From Melampsora larici-populina 98AG31 (lineage: Eukaryota; Basidiomycota; Pucciniomycetes; Pucciniales; Melampsoraceae): a stretch of 64,000 bases of DNA. The DNA is taken from the NCBI RefSeq assembly GCF_000204055.1, contig NW_006768848.1:231636-295635 (forward strand). The letters run 5' to 3'. The position numbers were made by a program, and so were the translations under genes. Positions 46,370-59,027 of this stretch are shown in pieces (the first letter of the stretch is position 1; every line of letters begins with the position of its first letter). The notes under the pieces were generated by a model. It saw only the letters and a list, made by a program, of their open reading frames with translations. It searched no databases and was not told the DNA's origin.

Positions 46370-49300
46370 CAACGCCCGAACCAATACGAGACGGATGTCG
46401 GTATCGTATTGGTTTCGTGTCGCCAACCCAATACCAAAAACTCGGATTTCCCCATATCGGTTCAGCCAACCCGATATGGGGACTGGTGTTTTTCCATATC
46501 GGGTATCGGCCACACCATACAGGCCAATACCCGATATGATATCGCTTCATGTCGCCCTTTGTACCCCATTCCAATGAATCCTGCGTAGCCCTGCGTTGGC
46601 TCACGCAGTCTCCTGTCACATCGACACTTCCGATCACACCACGACACCACCATTCCGATAATCCGTCGACTTTAGTGGCGATCTCTTTAGACTTAGCCAC
46701 TGTCACGATGCCCCTCCGATGGCTCGATAACGAGATCCTACTCACCTGTCAACCCCAATCTTATCCACAGATTCGAATCAAACGGTGGCTCAGCCTCCAC
46801 TTTCAAAAGGTCAGCATTTTCGTTATACTACTCTTCCTTCCTCGCATCCCCACTATTCCCCAATTCAACGCGGCTAAAGATCATTGACGTGTGTTGAGTT
46901 AAATCAGAAACACACCATGGCATCCACGCATGAGTCCGAGTCCACCCAATTACAACCATCTCAGGCTCTTTTGAACGATGATTCTGTTCCGAATCCCATT
47001 CCCAGTACCCAGAAACGCAAACGAGGACCTTCCAATACAACCGGCACCCAGAAAAAACGCAAGGATGTATGTTATCTTACTGTCCAAGTCATTTCATCAA
47101 CCGCTTTACTAACTTTATTTATTTGATTTATTGCTGTATAAAACCAGAAATCGAATTACATTCCCGAAGGTCTGGATGTTGACCGAGACTCTGATATCGA
47201 GATAACCGGAGAGACTCAGCCTGCACCTAAAGCTGAGGTGCGCACTGAACGTGTCCGTGAACTTCTCAAGTACTATGAAGATCCAGTCGAATGCCCAGAT
47301 GAAGTAAGTGGCACTGGCTTCTATTTGTTCCCTCCTTTAACTTTCTTTCACAAACTCATCTACATTCTCGGTATTTGGATATTTTGATTCAATCAAGATC
47401 GGCAGCGGTATTTTCCGGTATTACAAGTGCCGGTTTTGTAAAAAATCTTTTTCAAAACCCCCGAATACTTATCAGACTCTATACGACCATCGCAATGGGG
47501 CCGAAACTCGACCAGTTTGCCAGAAACGACACGTTGCCATCAAGCAAGGATTTGACCTCAATAAATCTTGGCCTGAGCAACAGAAGGCTAAAAAGGAACA
47601 AAATAACAACTTAGATCGATTTGTTGTCAAGCAACCTTTTGGAATCAAAAACCTCAATCTCAAGCTGGTCATTTGGGTTCTTCGTCACGCGCTCCCGTGG
47701 GCAAGATTTGAAGACTCTATTCTTTGTGCAGCCTTTTGGTTTTCAAACCCGCTGGCAACTCTTTACTCGGCAACATGGGCAGCCCAAGCAGCCCAGCGCT
47801 TATACATAGGACTCCAAAAAAATGTCATAAGTAGCATCTTGGTACGTTTTTTTCTGGTAACGTTTAATTTCCTTTTCACTTTGAATTAATCTCATTAATC
47901 CATACCACACAGGAAAATGACAGTGCCTTCTGTCTAATGCACGATGGGTGGACAACAAAGGGACGACGGCATGCTTTTATTGGGGCCAGTGTTTTGTTTA
48001 TTGATAGTAACTGGAGATACCAGGTCCGACACCTCACCCTCAAGCTTGTGACATGGAATCACTACGGGGTTCTACTGGCTCGTCCCCTGGCTCGATTCCT
48101 TGTTCGACACGGCCTACACAAGAAAATAAGTGTATTTAATTCCTTTTTCTTTGATAATCACCTCGAATATTGAGCCTGACATGAGAATGTTGTTTTATCC
48201 ACATGCTTGCGCAGACAACGGATTCAGGCGCGAACAACAACACAATGGCGACAGAAATGTCAAAGATCTTCTCTGAAGGTGAGGATCCGGTGTTCTGGGA
48301 TGCAAGGGTCAACCATGTGCGCTGTTACGCGCACAAGCTGGCTCTTGTGGTCAAAGCCGGTTTGCGAAGTATCAAAATTGATCCAGGACATACAAAGCCA
48401 ACTACGACTCCTGGCCGTGAACTTCCTACACCCTTGCTTGGACTTGACGACTCATCCAACTTTCCTGACGACCCAAACAACACTGAACCGGTTGATTGTC
48501 TTGAAGATGGAGAAGATATTGGCGGGGATCATGATGGTGATACTGACTCTGAGGTCGAGGATGAAGATGATTCTCAATTGCAGACTCACTTGGCCAGTAG
48601 GTGGAAAACTGATGTAGTGGTACAGGCAGTCCAAAAGGTCAGTTTCTATCATGCACAACCGAGATCATAGTCACATACTGAATGATGATTTTGTTTCCAG
48701 GTGGATCTTTTTGCACGCCGGGTCTGTTCGAGTGCTGCCCTGCGAGCACTCTTCAAAGCACGAAGAGAAGGACAGGGGTCGATCACGGCGGGTTACAGAA
48801 TACGTTGGAATGCGGCGGTCCAGTCTTGCCAAAAGGTTTGTGAAGCCCAAGAGGTATGTCTGGACATATCGATCATCCTATAGATCATATCATATCCCTT
48901 CTCACCATGTGTTGTTTATGTTTTCAGACAGTGACCCAGATGCTAGGAAGTGCCGATAATCATCTTTTTGATGAGATGTGTATAACTCAGAGCGAATGGG
49001 CTGCTGTGAGGGCCTCAAATGGTGTCTTAGAGGTATGCAGCACTTGCACTTTGTTCTTCTAACCATCATTAACAGTACTGATATATTTCAAATTTGTAGA
49101 TATTCCTCTCTTCGACCCTCATGATGGAAGGGGATAGTCCAACAGGAGCGCGTGTCTTGTCCGAGTATCGTCGAATGGAGAAAGCTTTAGAGAAAATGGA
49201 GGCTGAGACTAAATACAAAAGCTTACATAAGATGATCGGGGTAATGCGTGTGAAACTCGCGGTGTATCATAATGAAGCGCTCAGCTGTGACGCTCTTGTC

Positions 49301-50217
49301 ATGGCTACAGTTTTAAATCCAAGCAAGCGTATGAAGTTCTTTGAAAACTACTATCCTGCGGAGGTACCTCGAATTCGAACGATGTTGGATCAAGCTTTTC
49401 AAAGGAAAGTGGTATCATCAGAGGCAAACATCGAGATCACTTCAGCAACAGCAACATCACAAAATACAATCGAAACTACTCACGATCAAGACAACGACAA
49501 TCTCTTTGGACCTTCAGAAGTGTCTGCATCAATCAATCGATCAGACGAATTAGAGCTCTATCTTGGCACAAAATATCCTTATAAGGACGGGTGTATCTTA
49601 AAGTGGTGGGAGGTGAGTGTCTGATTTTTCTCCGTTTTACTCTCTCTTCATGTCACTTATGTCTTATGTGTGGTTGATTTGGGGCAATAGGAGAACTCAA
49701 AATGGTTCCCATTAGTGGCAGCGCTTGCGAAGGATTATCTCGCATGCTCGGGTACCACATGTCCAGTCGAAAGGACTTTTTCCTCAGCAGCCGATGTCTG
49801 CCAGCCTGATCGTGGTGGCCTCAACTCAAGCACGATGGAGCGCGCTGTAGGCTGTAGAGAGTGGATCAAAGCGGGTGTGGCTACACCAGCAGAGTTTTCA
49901 GAAGCATCTGAATTAATTGAAAAATATTTAGTAAGGCAACATAGTAATAAAACAAAATGATCTCGCTCTTTGTATTTGTAAATACAAATTATATTACAGT
50001 TTGATTATGTGAACTGCAAAAAAAATACTGTTCGCGATCCCAACCAACTTTTACCGCCATTTCGTATTGGCTCGTATCGCTTCAGCAATACGATATGAGC
50101 CTCCCCAAAAAAAAATTTTTCATGTCGTATCGGGAGTCGGTTCATATATATCGGTGTCCCGATGCGACATGAAAAAGCCCTGATATATCGTATGGTATCG
50201 GATAGGTTCGGGCGTTG
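46370..50217 (+). mobile_element. Apparently complete autonomous hAT transposon (3.85 kb)
   Basis: The ends CAACGCCCGAACC and GGTTCGGGCGTTG are flanked by the direct repeat CTCACAA (46363-46369, 50218-50224), or CTCACAAC if the terminal C is shared. Subterminal zones of about 200 bp at both ends are dense in CCGATATGG, GTATCG and CATGTCG words. It contains one gene spanning 46917-49960. Confidence 0.85.
46917..49960 (+). CDS. hAT transposase, nine exons, 810 aa, intact
   Basis: The exons are 46917-47066, 47148-47303, 47398-47841, 47913-48131, 48215-48637, 48701-48853, 48928-49032, 49100-49612 and 49691-49960. Every intron is GT-AG and phase 0, and no stop interrupts. The start ACACCATGG has good context. 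A BED-type zinc finger (CRFC at 113-116, His 133, CxxxH 143-147) precedes the RNase H-like fold: HDGWTTKGRRH (Asp about 261), TTDSGANNNT (Asp about 326) and VRCYAHKLAL (about 358-367). An acidic insert (about 400-450) follows. The C-terminal hAT dimerisation region reads FPLVAALAKDYLACSGTTC and VERTFSSAADVC. The enzyme would cut at the element ends. With matching TIRs and target duplication it is probably still functional or recently so. Exon 4 uses a GTATTT donor; this choice keeps the TTDSG motif in frame. Confidence 0.85.
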
Positions 50218-50267
50218 CTCACAACCATCCTATTTGGTTCAAACAAGAAATCTAAAGTTTATGATTA

Positions 50268-50499
50268 GGGGGGCTCAAGTCAAAATATTTTACTACTTTT
50301 ATGGTAAAAAACTTTTCCCAAATTTTTTTGAGCAGCAAATTTATGCAAATTTGCGTAAATCTGCTGGTCAGAAGGAGATCCAAAAGAAATTTTTACGGCC
50401 CTTTTTTACGAATTGGGAAAAGTTTTTACAGCACGGTACCGTAAAAAACTTTCCCCAATTTTTTGAGAAAAGGTCGCAAATTTTTTGACTTGAGCCCCC
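50268..50499. mobile_element. PIF/Harbinger-like miniature element (232 bp)
   Basis: The ends GGGGGGCTCAAGTCAAAA and TTTTTTGACTTGAGCCCCC are flanked by TTA (50265-50267, 50500-50502). The interior has GTAAAAAACTTT words in both directions. It lies 43 bp beyond the hAT target duplication. It is non-coding. Confidence 0.8.
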
Positions 50500-50502
50500 T
50501 TA

Positions 50503-51337
50503 TTACTTTTTGTTTATGAATTGCAACCCTAAAACCACTACATCCTCCAAAGAAAAACTGCCACATCAACAATCACCACAAAGGAAAAAAATTGAAAAAA
50601 AGAATCAGAAACCATTAAACAAAAAAATATAGAAAATCTAAAAGAAGAAAAACAAAAACAGAAAAGGTGGAAAAAAAAACATGTGTGAATCCAATCCTCC
50701 TTCCACAACACAAAAATAAAATCATGAATTTTCCTTAATTATTAAATTGATTCCTGAAAGATTTAATTTTCAACTTGTAAATAGTTTTTGATTTTTTTTT
50801 TCCCCACTGTTCAAAATTCATGCAAAACAGAAAAGTAAAAAAGAATTCAAAACAATATACGAAAAAAAAATCAAAGCCATTCCAAGAAAACAATAATAAT
50901 ATTTCATGAGAAAAAAAAAGAAATCAAATTAAATTAAGATTAAAAGTATAAAAAGAAAAAGAAAAAAGAAAGAAGAAACCAGGAAAGAAAGAGTGTTGAT
51001 AAAAAAGAAGAAGTAAAAAAAAGCAAAAAAAAAAATCTTCTTAGGCGACATTGGATAAAGAAGAAGAAAAAGGACAAAACAGAACAAAGCGCCTTTGAAG
51101 AGAAAGAAAGGACAATGAAATCAGAATCAAAAAGCAAAAGCCAAAAAAAAAACAAGTACAACTAGTCATCTTAGAAGTATTCACGTAACAAAGAACAATG
51201 CGGTTTGTTTTTGGGAGTTGGAAAAATTTCAAGAACACAAACATATCCCCCTCCTCTCTATTGTCATGTACATCACACCACCACTTGTGCGACTGGCGCA
51301 GGCGGGTTGTTAAGCGCCATGTTGCTCAAGTTGACAT
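50503..51337. other. A-rich region downstream of the PUF gene
   Basis: The plus strand is extremely A-rich, that is T-rich in the sense of the minus-strand PUF gene. It likely contains that gene's 3' UTR. I see no independent gene. Confidence 0.45.
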
Positions 51338-54171
51338 TCACATTGAATTGGGCATTGGCACGTTCATTGCTAACCAATTTTTCGACTATTTCAACACAAG
51401 AGCACATCAGTTATGGCCAACAGGAGATAAACAAGAACAAGATCACTTACTTGCAACCAAATACTTGCCATAGGAGAGGCTGTACTTTTTCATGTGGTTC
51501 AATTGACTGGCCACCTCCTCAAACAACAAGGCACGTTGAGGCTCCTTGGAAGCTTGCAAGAACTTTTGTAGCGGGAAATTCGCAAACGCATCCTTCAACA
51601 TCACACCAACAGTCGAGGTACCATCAGCACGAGGCGCAAGGATTTCTTCAATCATTTGGTGCATCTCTTCCTCGGTAGACTTGAGAATAGCTTTTTCAAC
51701 CACGTTACTCTGGAATTGAATTTCAGATCAGTGGAAATGTCAAAATGAGAGTAAGAGGTTAAAGCGATATACTAACAGCAAACTTGTGCTTTGACATCAA
51801 CAGGACTTGGCCCTTGACTTTAGCCATCATGGCCGCTGCGTCCTCTTTCTTGCCATCGGTGATGATCCATTGGGCAACGTAGTTACCGTATTGATCGGTC
51901 ATCTAGAAGACAAAAATACGTTAGAACATGGTGGTGACGAAGGAGTAGAAATGAGTGTACGAGGTTGTTAGAGAATCGGTGCAATTCTTCGAGTAAACCT
52001 CGGGTCTGGTCTTCTGGCATATGCTCAAAGACACGTTGCAAGACACGACATCCATAGGGATGAGTAGCAAGAGCAAAGGCTTGACCAACAAAGGCCTGGC
52101 TGATGAATCGGTTCATCTTGGGATCAATACGTTCCAAAGAACGTTGCAAGACGTGATTGGCGTTTTGATCTTTGGCACATTGGATCACTTCACCCTCGAG
52201 CTCCTTGATGATGGCGTGTTGTTGATCAACCAGTACAAATTCCAGAGCCTAGATATCAAAATGTCAGAAATGTCCACTAGATCGTCCCATAGAGCGCAAA
52301 AATAACTAACCTTTTGAATGACTCGGCATCCATACATTTGTAAAGAGAGCTGGAGCACGTGACCACGGAGGGACTCGGCTAATTGAGTCTTTTGAGCTTG
52401 ATTTCCTTGCTCAAAAAACTTTTGAACAACGTAGCTGGAGAAAAGGTAGAGTGACAACATATCAGCAATGCACACAGAATGAAATCATAGATCTTGCTTA
52501 CTTGGCAAACACGTCCATGGAAAGCTGTAAGACATTTGGGTATATTTCATTAAACACAATTTCTTTTTCTTCAGTAGTAGCAGTGTCAAGCTTGGATTGT
52601 ATGTGACGAGAGCCTAATTGGTCTCCAGCGAACTCCACAATGTGACCGGCCATATCCTGTAAATCGCACAAATAAAGAGTGATCAGAATCAGCAAGAGAA
52701 GATAAAAGAACTAAAGATGCACAAACCGTTAACTCCCATCGGCGATGTTTGTTGTTGCGGAACTCTTCCAAGATTGCGCTGCGGTGGACGCGATTACCAT
52801 CAAAGCTACCCTTGTGAGAAACTTGACGGTTTGAATGACCCGAGCTGGGAGCCGGGATGCTGGTAGGTTGGAGACCCATGTTAGCCATCGAGGCAGGATG
52901 GGGCGTAGCATAAGCGGGGTATTGGCCCATGGCACCCATACTGTATTGACTGTAAGGGTCTAAGTTATGTCGGTTCATGCTTTGACGACGAGCCTCAGAC
53001 AATAATTGTTGTTGTTGACTGAGTAGGTGACCGCCACCAGCACCGACACCGAACATAGGGTTGACACCCATTCCATCCATCGACATCATGTGAGGGTTGA
53101 CATTAGGATAACCTATCTGGTGTCCGTAGCTGGGGTTGACACTCATTCCATAACCAGCATTGTGATGTCCAGCTTGAGCGGCACCGAGGCTACCTGATTG
53201 GGCGGCATAAGAGAAAGACGAGTGACGCATCTGAGGATTGCCACTGAATCCATCTTGGATTTGCCAGGCGGATTGAGTGCGTCGGAGATTGTTCAAGCCG
53301 GTAGTAGCATTAGGAATGGGCGCCACATGTGATGAACGACGAGATTGAGAATCGGTGACGATGGGTGGAGATGGACCATATCCAGAATCACGTCGGTAAT
53401 CATAACCAGGTCCACCATAGGCAGCAGCAGCAGAGAGCTCGAGGGCACTAGGGGTGTCGTGGTTCGAGGCAGCAGAGTTACCGTTCGGGTTTGAAGCCCC
53501 GCTGATCGAAGACCTGAAATAATAAGGGTTCCATCCAGCTTCTTGATGGGTGGAGAGTGCACCATTGTTGTACAGAGCAGGTAAACTGGGACGATGACCG
53601 GTCATGCCGCTAGCGCGTACGCTACTAGGAGGTGCGCCCGCATTGAAAGATGCACGAGTTGCCCGAGACAATGCAGTAGGGTTCGCATCGCCGGATCCGA
53701 TAGAGAGGCCGCCCATGCCGCTGACAAGGCCATCGCCAGGAAACGGAACATATGCAGGCTGCGAAGCACGTCGCAAAGCTGAATAATTAACACCTCCGTC
53801 GGCATCGGGAACGGCAAGGGTAACGCTAGCAAGGCGTTGACGGCCAATTGGAGAACTGCCAACTAAAAGAGACGGGGTGTTAGAGATGAGACTCAGAAAG
53901 GTTTCAGAATCATGGGAAACGTACTTTTCCCGGTAACGCCAGATGATCGAACAGCAGAAAACTCTGAAGCACGACGAGTGACGGCTTTAGCAGAATGAGT
54001 AGGATGGTTAGAGTGATTGGTGGTCTGATCATCGGCGTCAGTGGTCCAAGGTTCCCAACTGTTGCGCCTTCCACCTTCACGATCGCCAATGGCACCAGGC
54101 CCGGCAGTGGGTGTTCGAGGGGTCGACATATTTCCTTCGCGGGGTTGCGTAGAGGAGCTGATCGATGGCAT
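51338..54171 (-). CDS. PUF3-like: Pumilio/PUF RNA-binding protein (Puf3/Pum type)
   Basis: PUF proteins bind 3' UTRs and promote mRNA decay or repress translation. The exons are 54171-53925, 53862-52727, 52656-52502, 52434-52311, 52248-51961, 51902-51777, 51709-51451 and 51369-51338, about 788 aa. The long N-terminal part is Ser/Gly/Asn/Tyr-rich and low complexity. The PUM domain follows [10 protein letters not shown]. Eight repeats show the base-reading residues SRHIQ, NYVVQ, CRVIQ, NHVLQ, CRVLQ, NYVAQ, SNVVE and NFPLQ. By the standard PUF code this predicts binding to UGUAUAUA. The last intron is uncertain. The GTAAGT donor gives a short tail ending at 51338. Using a downstream GT would instead extend the frame to about 51271. 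Confidence 0.9.
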
Positions 54172-57080
54172 ATAGAATAAGATGAACAGGAGAAAGGTCG
54201 GAGGTTAAAAGGAAGAGATAGACAGGTTCAATAAATGTGATGTAGTTCTTTAAAAACAAGAGACAGGTACAGAGCGTTGGCTGACGAGGTGAGCAAACGA
54301 TGCTTTGGAAGAATTAGATATATTTGGGTGTTCCAAGAGACGAATGGAGTGCGAAACGATGGAGGAGTGTTTGGCTTTTGTCGAGTTTGTGAAACAAGCA
54401 ACTTTTTACAATCTAGGTGAGTTGTCCGTCCGTAGCGAAGGCCCAGTGAGCAGTAAATTACTGTTGGTGTGGTGAAGGTGCGACGCTTTTTTTGCAATGG
54501 TGGGTGCGCTTGTCCTCAAGGAGATTTCTATATAATTTTCGACGATCGGGCCACTTTCGGTTGCTTAAGAGAAATGAAAGAGAAAGCGACAGTTAATGAT
54601 CATGACGGTATAGTTATGTACCACTACACATAAGGCAAGCAGCAGATTAAAAGAGCGCACAGTTACAGTTGAGAAAGAAGCGCGAGGTCGAAGTTGACCA
54701 GACTGGTCGGTTGATTAGACACACGAGATCGAGGGCAGATAGACACAGGGAAAAATGTACAATTAAATCAGATGAGGAGAGAATGGATTGGGTAGAAATG
54801 TAGTGACAGGGCGGAAACCAAGTGAGCGATGATGTGAAGGAATCGGTCGTAGTGGTCTGTGGAGCACTTGCACGGCCTTGTGAGTTTATCAGAGGAGTCC
54901 AATGATGAGAAAATTCAAAAAAGCTTGTTATGTAGATCCGGGCTTGGCCGTCCAATTTGGCTTGAAGAAGATATACTAAACGCACTCGATCAAAAAAGCA
55001 AAGAAAGACTGAGTCAGAGAGCTATGGAAGGAAAGACAGTAGTGGTTGAAATTAAAGACACGGAGATAATGCGAGGTGTAGAAAGGCAGATTTGGGGATG
55101 GAAATTGATTCGATAGCTGTTTATGTATTATATCTCAATCAAACAAAGCGTAAAGCGGGGGCCAAGGTGGTATGAGGTGTGAGGTGGTATGGTGTGGGGG
55201 GGGACACCGGGGGAGGACGAGGAGAAAAGTGAATCAACTCACCGTTCAGAAAAACCAATACACACAATATACAACAATAGTTGACTCGAGTTGAACTTGA
55301 ACCGACCACACCACTTCACACACACACACACGCAATATCACACGCACAGGCTCAGACTCAGACTGACTTTAAGGGTGTACAAGGCAAAAGAAGAAAGGAA
55401 GATTGTTAAAGAAAGATGAGTCGATGGAAGTTGGAAGGAAGCGCGAGTCAGAGCCTTCAAGGAAAGGATGAAGAATTTAAAGGAGGAAATCGAAATTGAA
55501 TACGTAAAGGGGATAGGAGACAGACAGACTTGAGTTTAGAGGAGTGAGCTTGAGCAGAGAAAGGGACCGAACCCAAGATTAGAAAACAAAGAATTTAAAA
55601 TCAATCAAATCCATCAAATCAATCAGAATCAAAAAATAAGTATGTACTTTTTAAAGTTGAAAATACAAACTAAATTATTCAAACTGCAACTGTAGGCTGA
55701 CTTTATTCAACTTGTGTAAAAAATGTGTGCGTACTCTGTATTGGGAGATTTCAAAGACTCAAGATTTAAGAAGTTGAAAGCAGTCTCAAGAAGCATCCAT
55801 CACGACTTCTTTCATTGCAATGGTGGCTGTTGATGAAAAAAAAAATGACCATGAGGTAAATAAATACAAGGTAAAAGTGTTGAGACTTGAAGTTCATTCC
55901 GGATTCAGCTCAATGATAATCTCAATCAAATCTCCAAAGGAGACAAACTGATGATAAATTGATCGTCAGGTCTATAAATCTAAACCATCCAAGGTCGATC
56001 CTACTTCCTTATCAAGAAATCAGTTAGATACATACACAGTCTCACATTCAGATAAATCACATAGCCAAGTCTTCGAGGTTCAAGAATGCTTCATCGTCCC
56101 CTTATACTCTTGAACTCCTTCACCTCAATTGTCCAGAAGCCAACAACAAGCTCAAACAAATTGATCATGTCCAAAATTGTATAAGCAAAAGAACGGCTGA
56201 AAAATGTCATTTCACAAGACTGACACAGTTTTCAAAATTATCGAATCCTTCCAACCCACTTTGTAGGTATCGATTAAAAATAAATTGGATAAAACTATAA
56301 TCCTATATATAATCCTTATCTCTCCCCCTTTATTCTTATATATCATATATATATATATATACGTGTTTCGTCGTGATGCAGAGGTCTGATCGGTCTACAA
56401 ATCAAGCAAACATTCCAGAGCTTATTTCTCTAGTATATATTTATTTGAAGCCTTTGAACAGCTTTGAACCAACAACAACATCCTTTGTCATGATCCTAAT
56501 TGATACAACTATATATCCTATATAAATGACGAGATATGGATGAAGCTTTATGAAAGAGAACCTTCAATGTATATGTGGTCGAGTCTTAGCTTAACTCAAA
56601 CCATAAATAACTATTTATACCTACCAAACCTTCACAATGAGAAAAAAATCAGACGACTTCCAAAGAGTCGCCATAGCTCATGATCGCAAAGGGATGGATA
56701 CAACTTTGCAGCGATTTCTCTGGTGAGTTATTGAGCAGGGTTTTGCTTCCTGGAAGTTGAACTGTGTGGAAGTAAAAAAAAGTAAAAGTTGATACATATC
56801 ACAGATCTAATTTGTACCCTCAATAAACCTCAACCTTCCAAAACTTCATTGAACAATTCATAAGGAAGAAGCCTAGATATATGTAGAGAAAAAAGATGTA
56901 GATCCATAGACCAGGTGTTTGTTACTTATGAAACTTAATTCCTTACATACATATATCGCATATATGATTTAGATCATTCGAATTTCGAAGTACTTCATCA
57001 TGAAGGCACAGAGAGAGGCTCAAGTTTAGTTCACTGAGATGACATTGAAGATACCAATTAAATCAGCTTGCATGTGTAAG
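54172..57080. other. Upstream region of the PUF gene
   Basis: A TATATAA word near 54529 is a possible core promoter for the minus-strand PUF gene. At about 55155-55215 the plus strand has several G-runs, including one of eight G. A CA repeat (about 55319-55331) and an AT repeat (about 56343-56361) follow. I see no coding evidence. Confidence 0.35.
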
Positions 57081-57081
57081 T

Positions 57082-57447
57082 TTAACGAATAGTTCTTCCT
57101 CTGTAGCTTGAACTTGTGGGTGACCCACTCTTGAGCTGACTTGCCATAGTAATTGTAGTGACCCAATCGCAGGTGCTCTCTTGCTCGATGTTCCGGACTG
57201 CAATTGATGAAAAGTCGGAAGATCGAGGAGTGGTATGTACCACTAAAAGGTGAAATCCTAAACCGAATCCCCGAAAAAGTTGAACATCTGGATTGCGGTG
57301 TGGCTGAGATTCAGAACTCATAAAAGACAAATTAAAATGGCAACCCGGTAGATAGATAAGTTCCTTCATCTTGTAAGGCAATCCCATCACCACCCTCAAA
57401 ACACCCAGCATAAAAGTTAATCCCGCTACTTCAATTATCGCTCGCAA
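57082..57447 (-). CDS. Small unrecognised reading frame, tentative
   Basis: The frame is open for 121 codons, but the first in-frame ATG is about 13 codons in. The predicted protein begins MLGVLRVVMG and has a hydrophobic start, a CHFNLSF segment and a basic end (SYRGRTIR). There is no homology that I recognise and no splice context. It may be an exon of a small secreted protein or chance. Confidence 0.25.
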   Translation of the reverse strand: MRAIIEVAGLTFMLGVLRVVMGLPYKMKELIYLPGCHFNLSFMSSESQPHRNPDVQLFRGFGLGFHLLVVHTTPRSSDFSSIAVRNIEQESTCDWVTTITMASQLKSGSPTSSSYRGRTIR

Positions 57448-58642
57448 GAATCATATGTAGCATGCGTCCGCGGCGCAATTCATTTCTGGCCCCGCACGCA
57501 CAGCTGAGGATGTGTCATGCCTGTACACAGTCACAGGCTGAGCCTGACACAGGTCCTGTGCAAAAGCCACTCAATTAAAAGAAAGCCAAAATATGTGCCG
57601 CTATTGAGAAACCCCGGAATTGATATTTGAGGCTATGGTCTTACACAGGGATTTGGAAATATGATTGAAGAATATTGTGAGAAAATGATAGAAGAGATGT
57701 GGTATAAAAAATGATCATAGCTTTGAAAGTCTTATTTATACTTGGGATTTACTTTCTCATATGATAAATTTACTGGCAGATATTTGTTTTAATGTTGCAG
57801 ATGACATTTGACCATGAACATCCCAATTTGAGAAGATTTTCTCATTAGTACTTGAGGGAATTAAAAGCCTTTTGTCTTGTATTACATATACATAAAGTCA
57901 TATCTATACATTCAGATCTCTTTATTATGTAGATGGGTGGCATTAGAGAATGGTGCCATCAGTTCATTACTTCAAGCAATCAATCTGCTAGATTCTATTC
58001 AGGTGGCCCATCACTTTGAAGGCTCCCCAGAAAATTACAATTCTGTGAAAGAGCAATGAATCCAGCCAGTTCCACTGACTGGAACTGAGTTTTAAAAGGG
58101 GTGGGAGGATTTTCCACCTGTTTTGTCACTTGTGGTGGAAAAAACTGGTGGGTGGAAAATTGCATAAGCTGGGGTCATATGTAATTTTCTGCCTTTTTTC
58201 TATATTTCCTTGCAAGTGGAAACCAAAAGGTGGCAAAAATAAGGTGAAACATTGCATGCTGAGCCCAGCAATATCTATTTTTCCACCAAGACTCTTTCCA
58301 AATTCCAAGCTTGTTCTGTTATAAGCTATTAAATCCCTCAGCTCAGAACACAACTTGAGGTTTTACAATAACCTGAACAAAGCTATGATGATCAAAGTAC
58401 AACAATATTGATTTACTTGACATTCTTGGTGAAGAATCAGTTTGTGATGATGAGTTGTGTAATGATCATGAGTTGGTTCCTCTTCCAAAGTGGGAAGAAG
58501 ACAGGTTTATATATCCAAGACTTAGGCCTCAACCTGTTGTTGGCGCTCAGGTTTGGAATTTTCATGGGGTTGCCTTTAACTGTATCACATAAATCTTACT
58601 TGATTCTTGCTGTCATAAGTGACTCTTGACACTGAGTCATGA
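57448..58642. other. Unassigned repetitive stretch
   Basis: Between about 58100 and 58300, TTTTCCACC and GGTGGAAA words recur on both strands, suggesting another eroded element. I could not set its ends. No gene is supported. Confidence 0.35.
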
Positions 58643-59019
58643 ATAGGCTGTAGCCAGACCCGGCCCCGCCAGGCCAACTCTGCCTGAAGACTTTCACAGA
58701 GCTGGCAGTATGTGCCCAGTGCATTTAAACCTAACTTGAGGGCATTGCCCCAGGGGTAAATTGGGCGGCTTGGGCGCCTGACCCAGCCAGGGTGCCAACC
58801 CTTTTTCTTTCAAACATATCTCACCATAATCAGGACATGGGGTTTGCAGATATTCTTTTGATAGACTCAAACCCCCATTGAGCTTCAAGAATGCCCTGCA
58901 TTTTCACTCTGGTGTGCCCTGGTTGGCCCTGAGGGTTTCTGAGAGGTACCTCAGTTCAACCAGGGCCATTCAAGGTTCTGGGGTGGCCCTGTCACACTCA
59001 GGGACAAGTCACATCCCTG
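58643..59019. mobile_element. hAT-like GGCCCTG-array element, complete copy (377 bp)
   Basis: The right end read inward is CAGGGATGTGAC and the left end is the diverged ATAGGCTGTAGC. The flanks AGTCATGA and AGCCATGA are an 8-bp target duplication with one mismatch. Many CCCTG/CCAGGG words fill the interior. It is related to 28605-29000. Confidence 0.6.
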
Positions 59020-59027
59020 AGCCATGA

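Noticed and set aside
50940..51161. Phe/Leu-rich minus-strand ORF
   Set aside because: It is a translation of the A-rich downstream region of the PUF gene and not credible as protein.
56340..56362. AT microsatellite as an origin or promoter
   Set aside because: Simple repeat with no supporting context.
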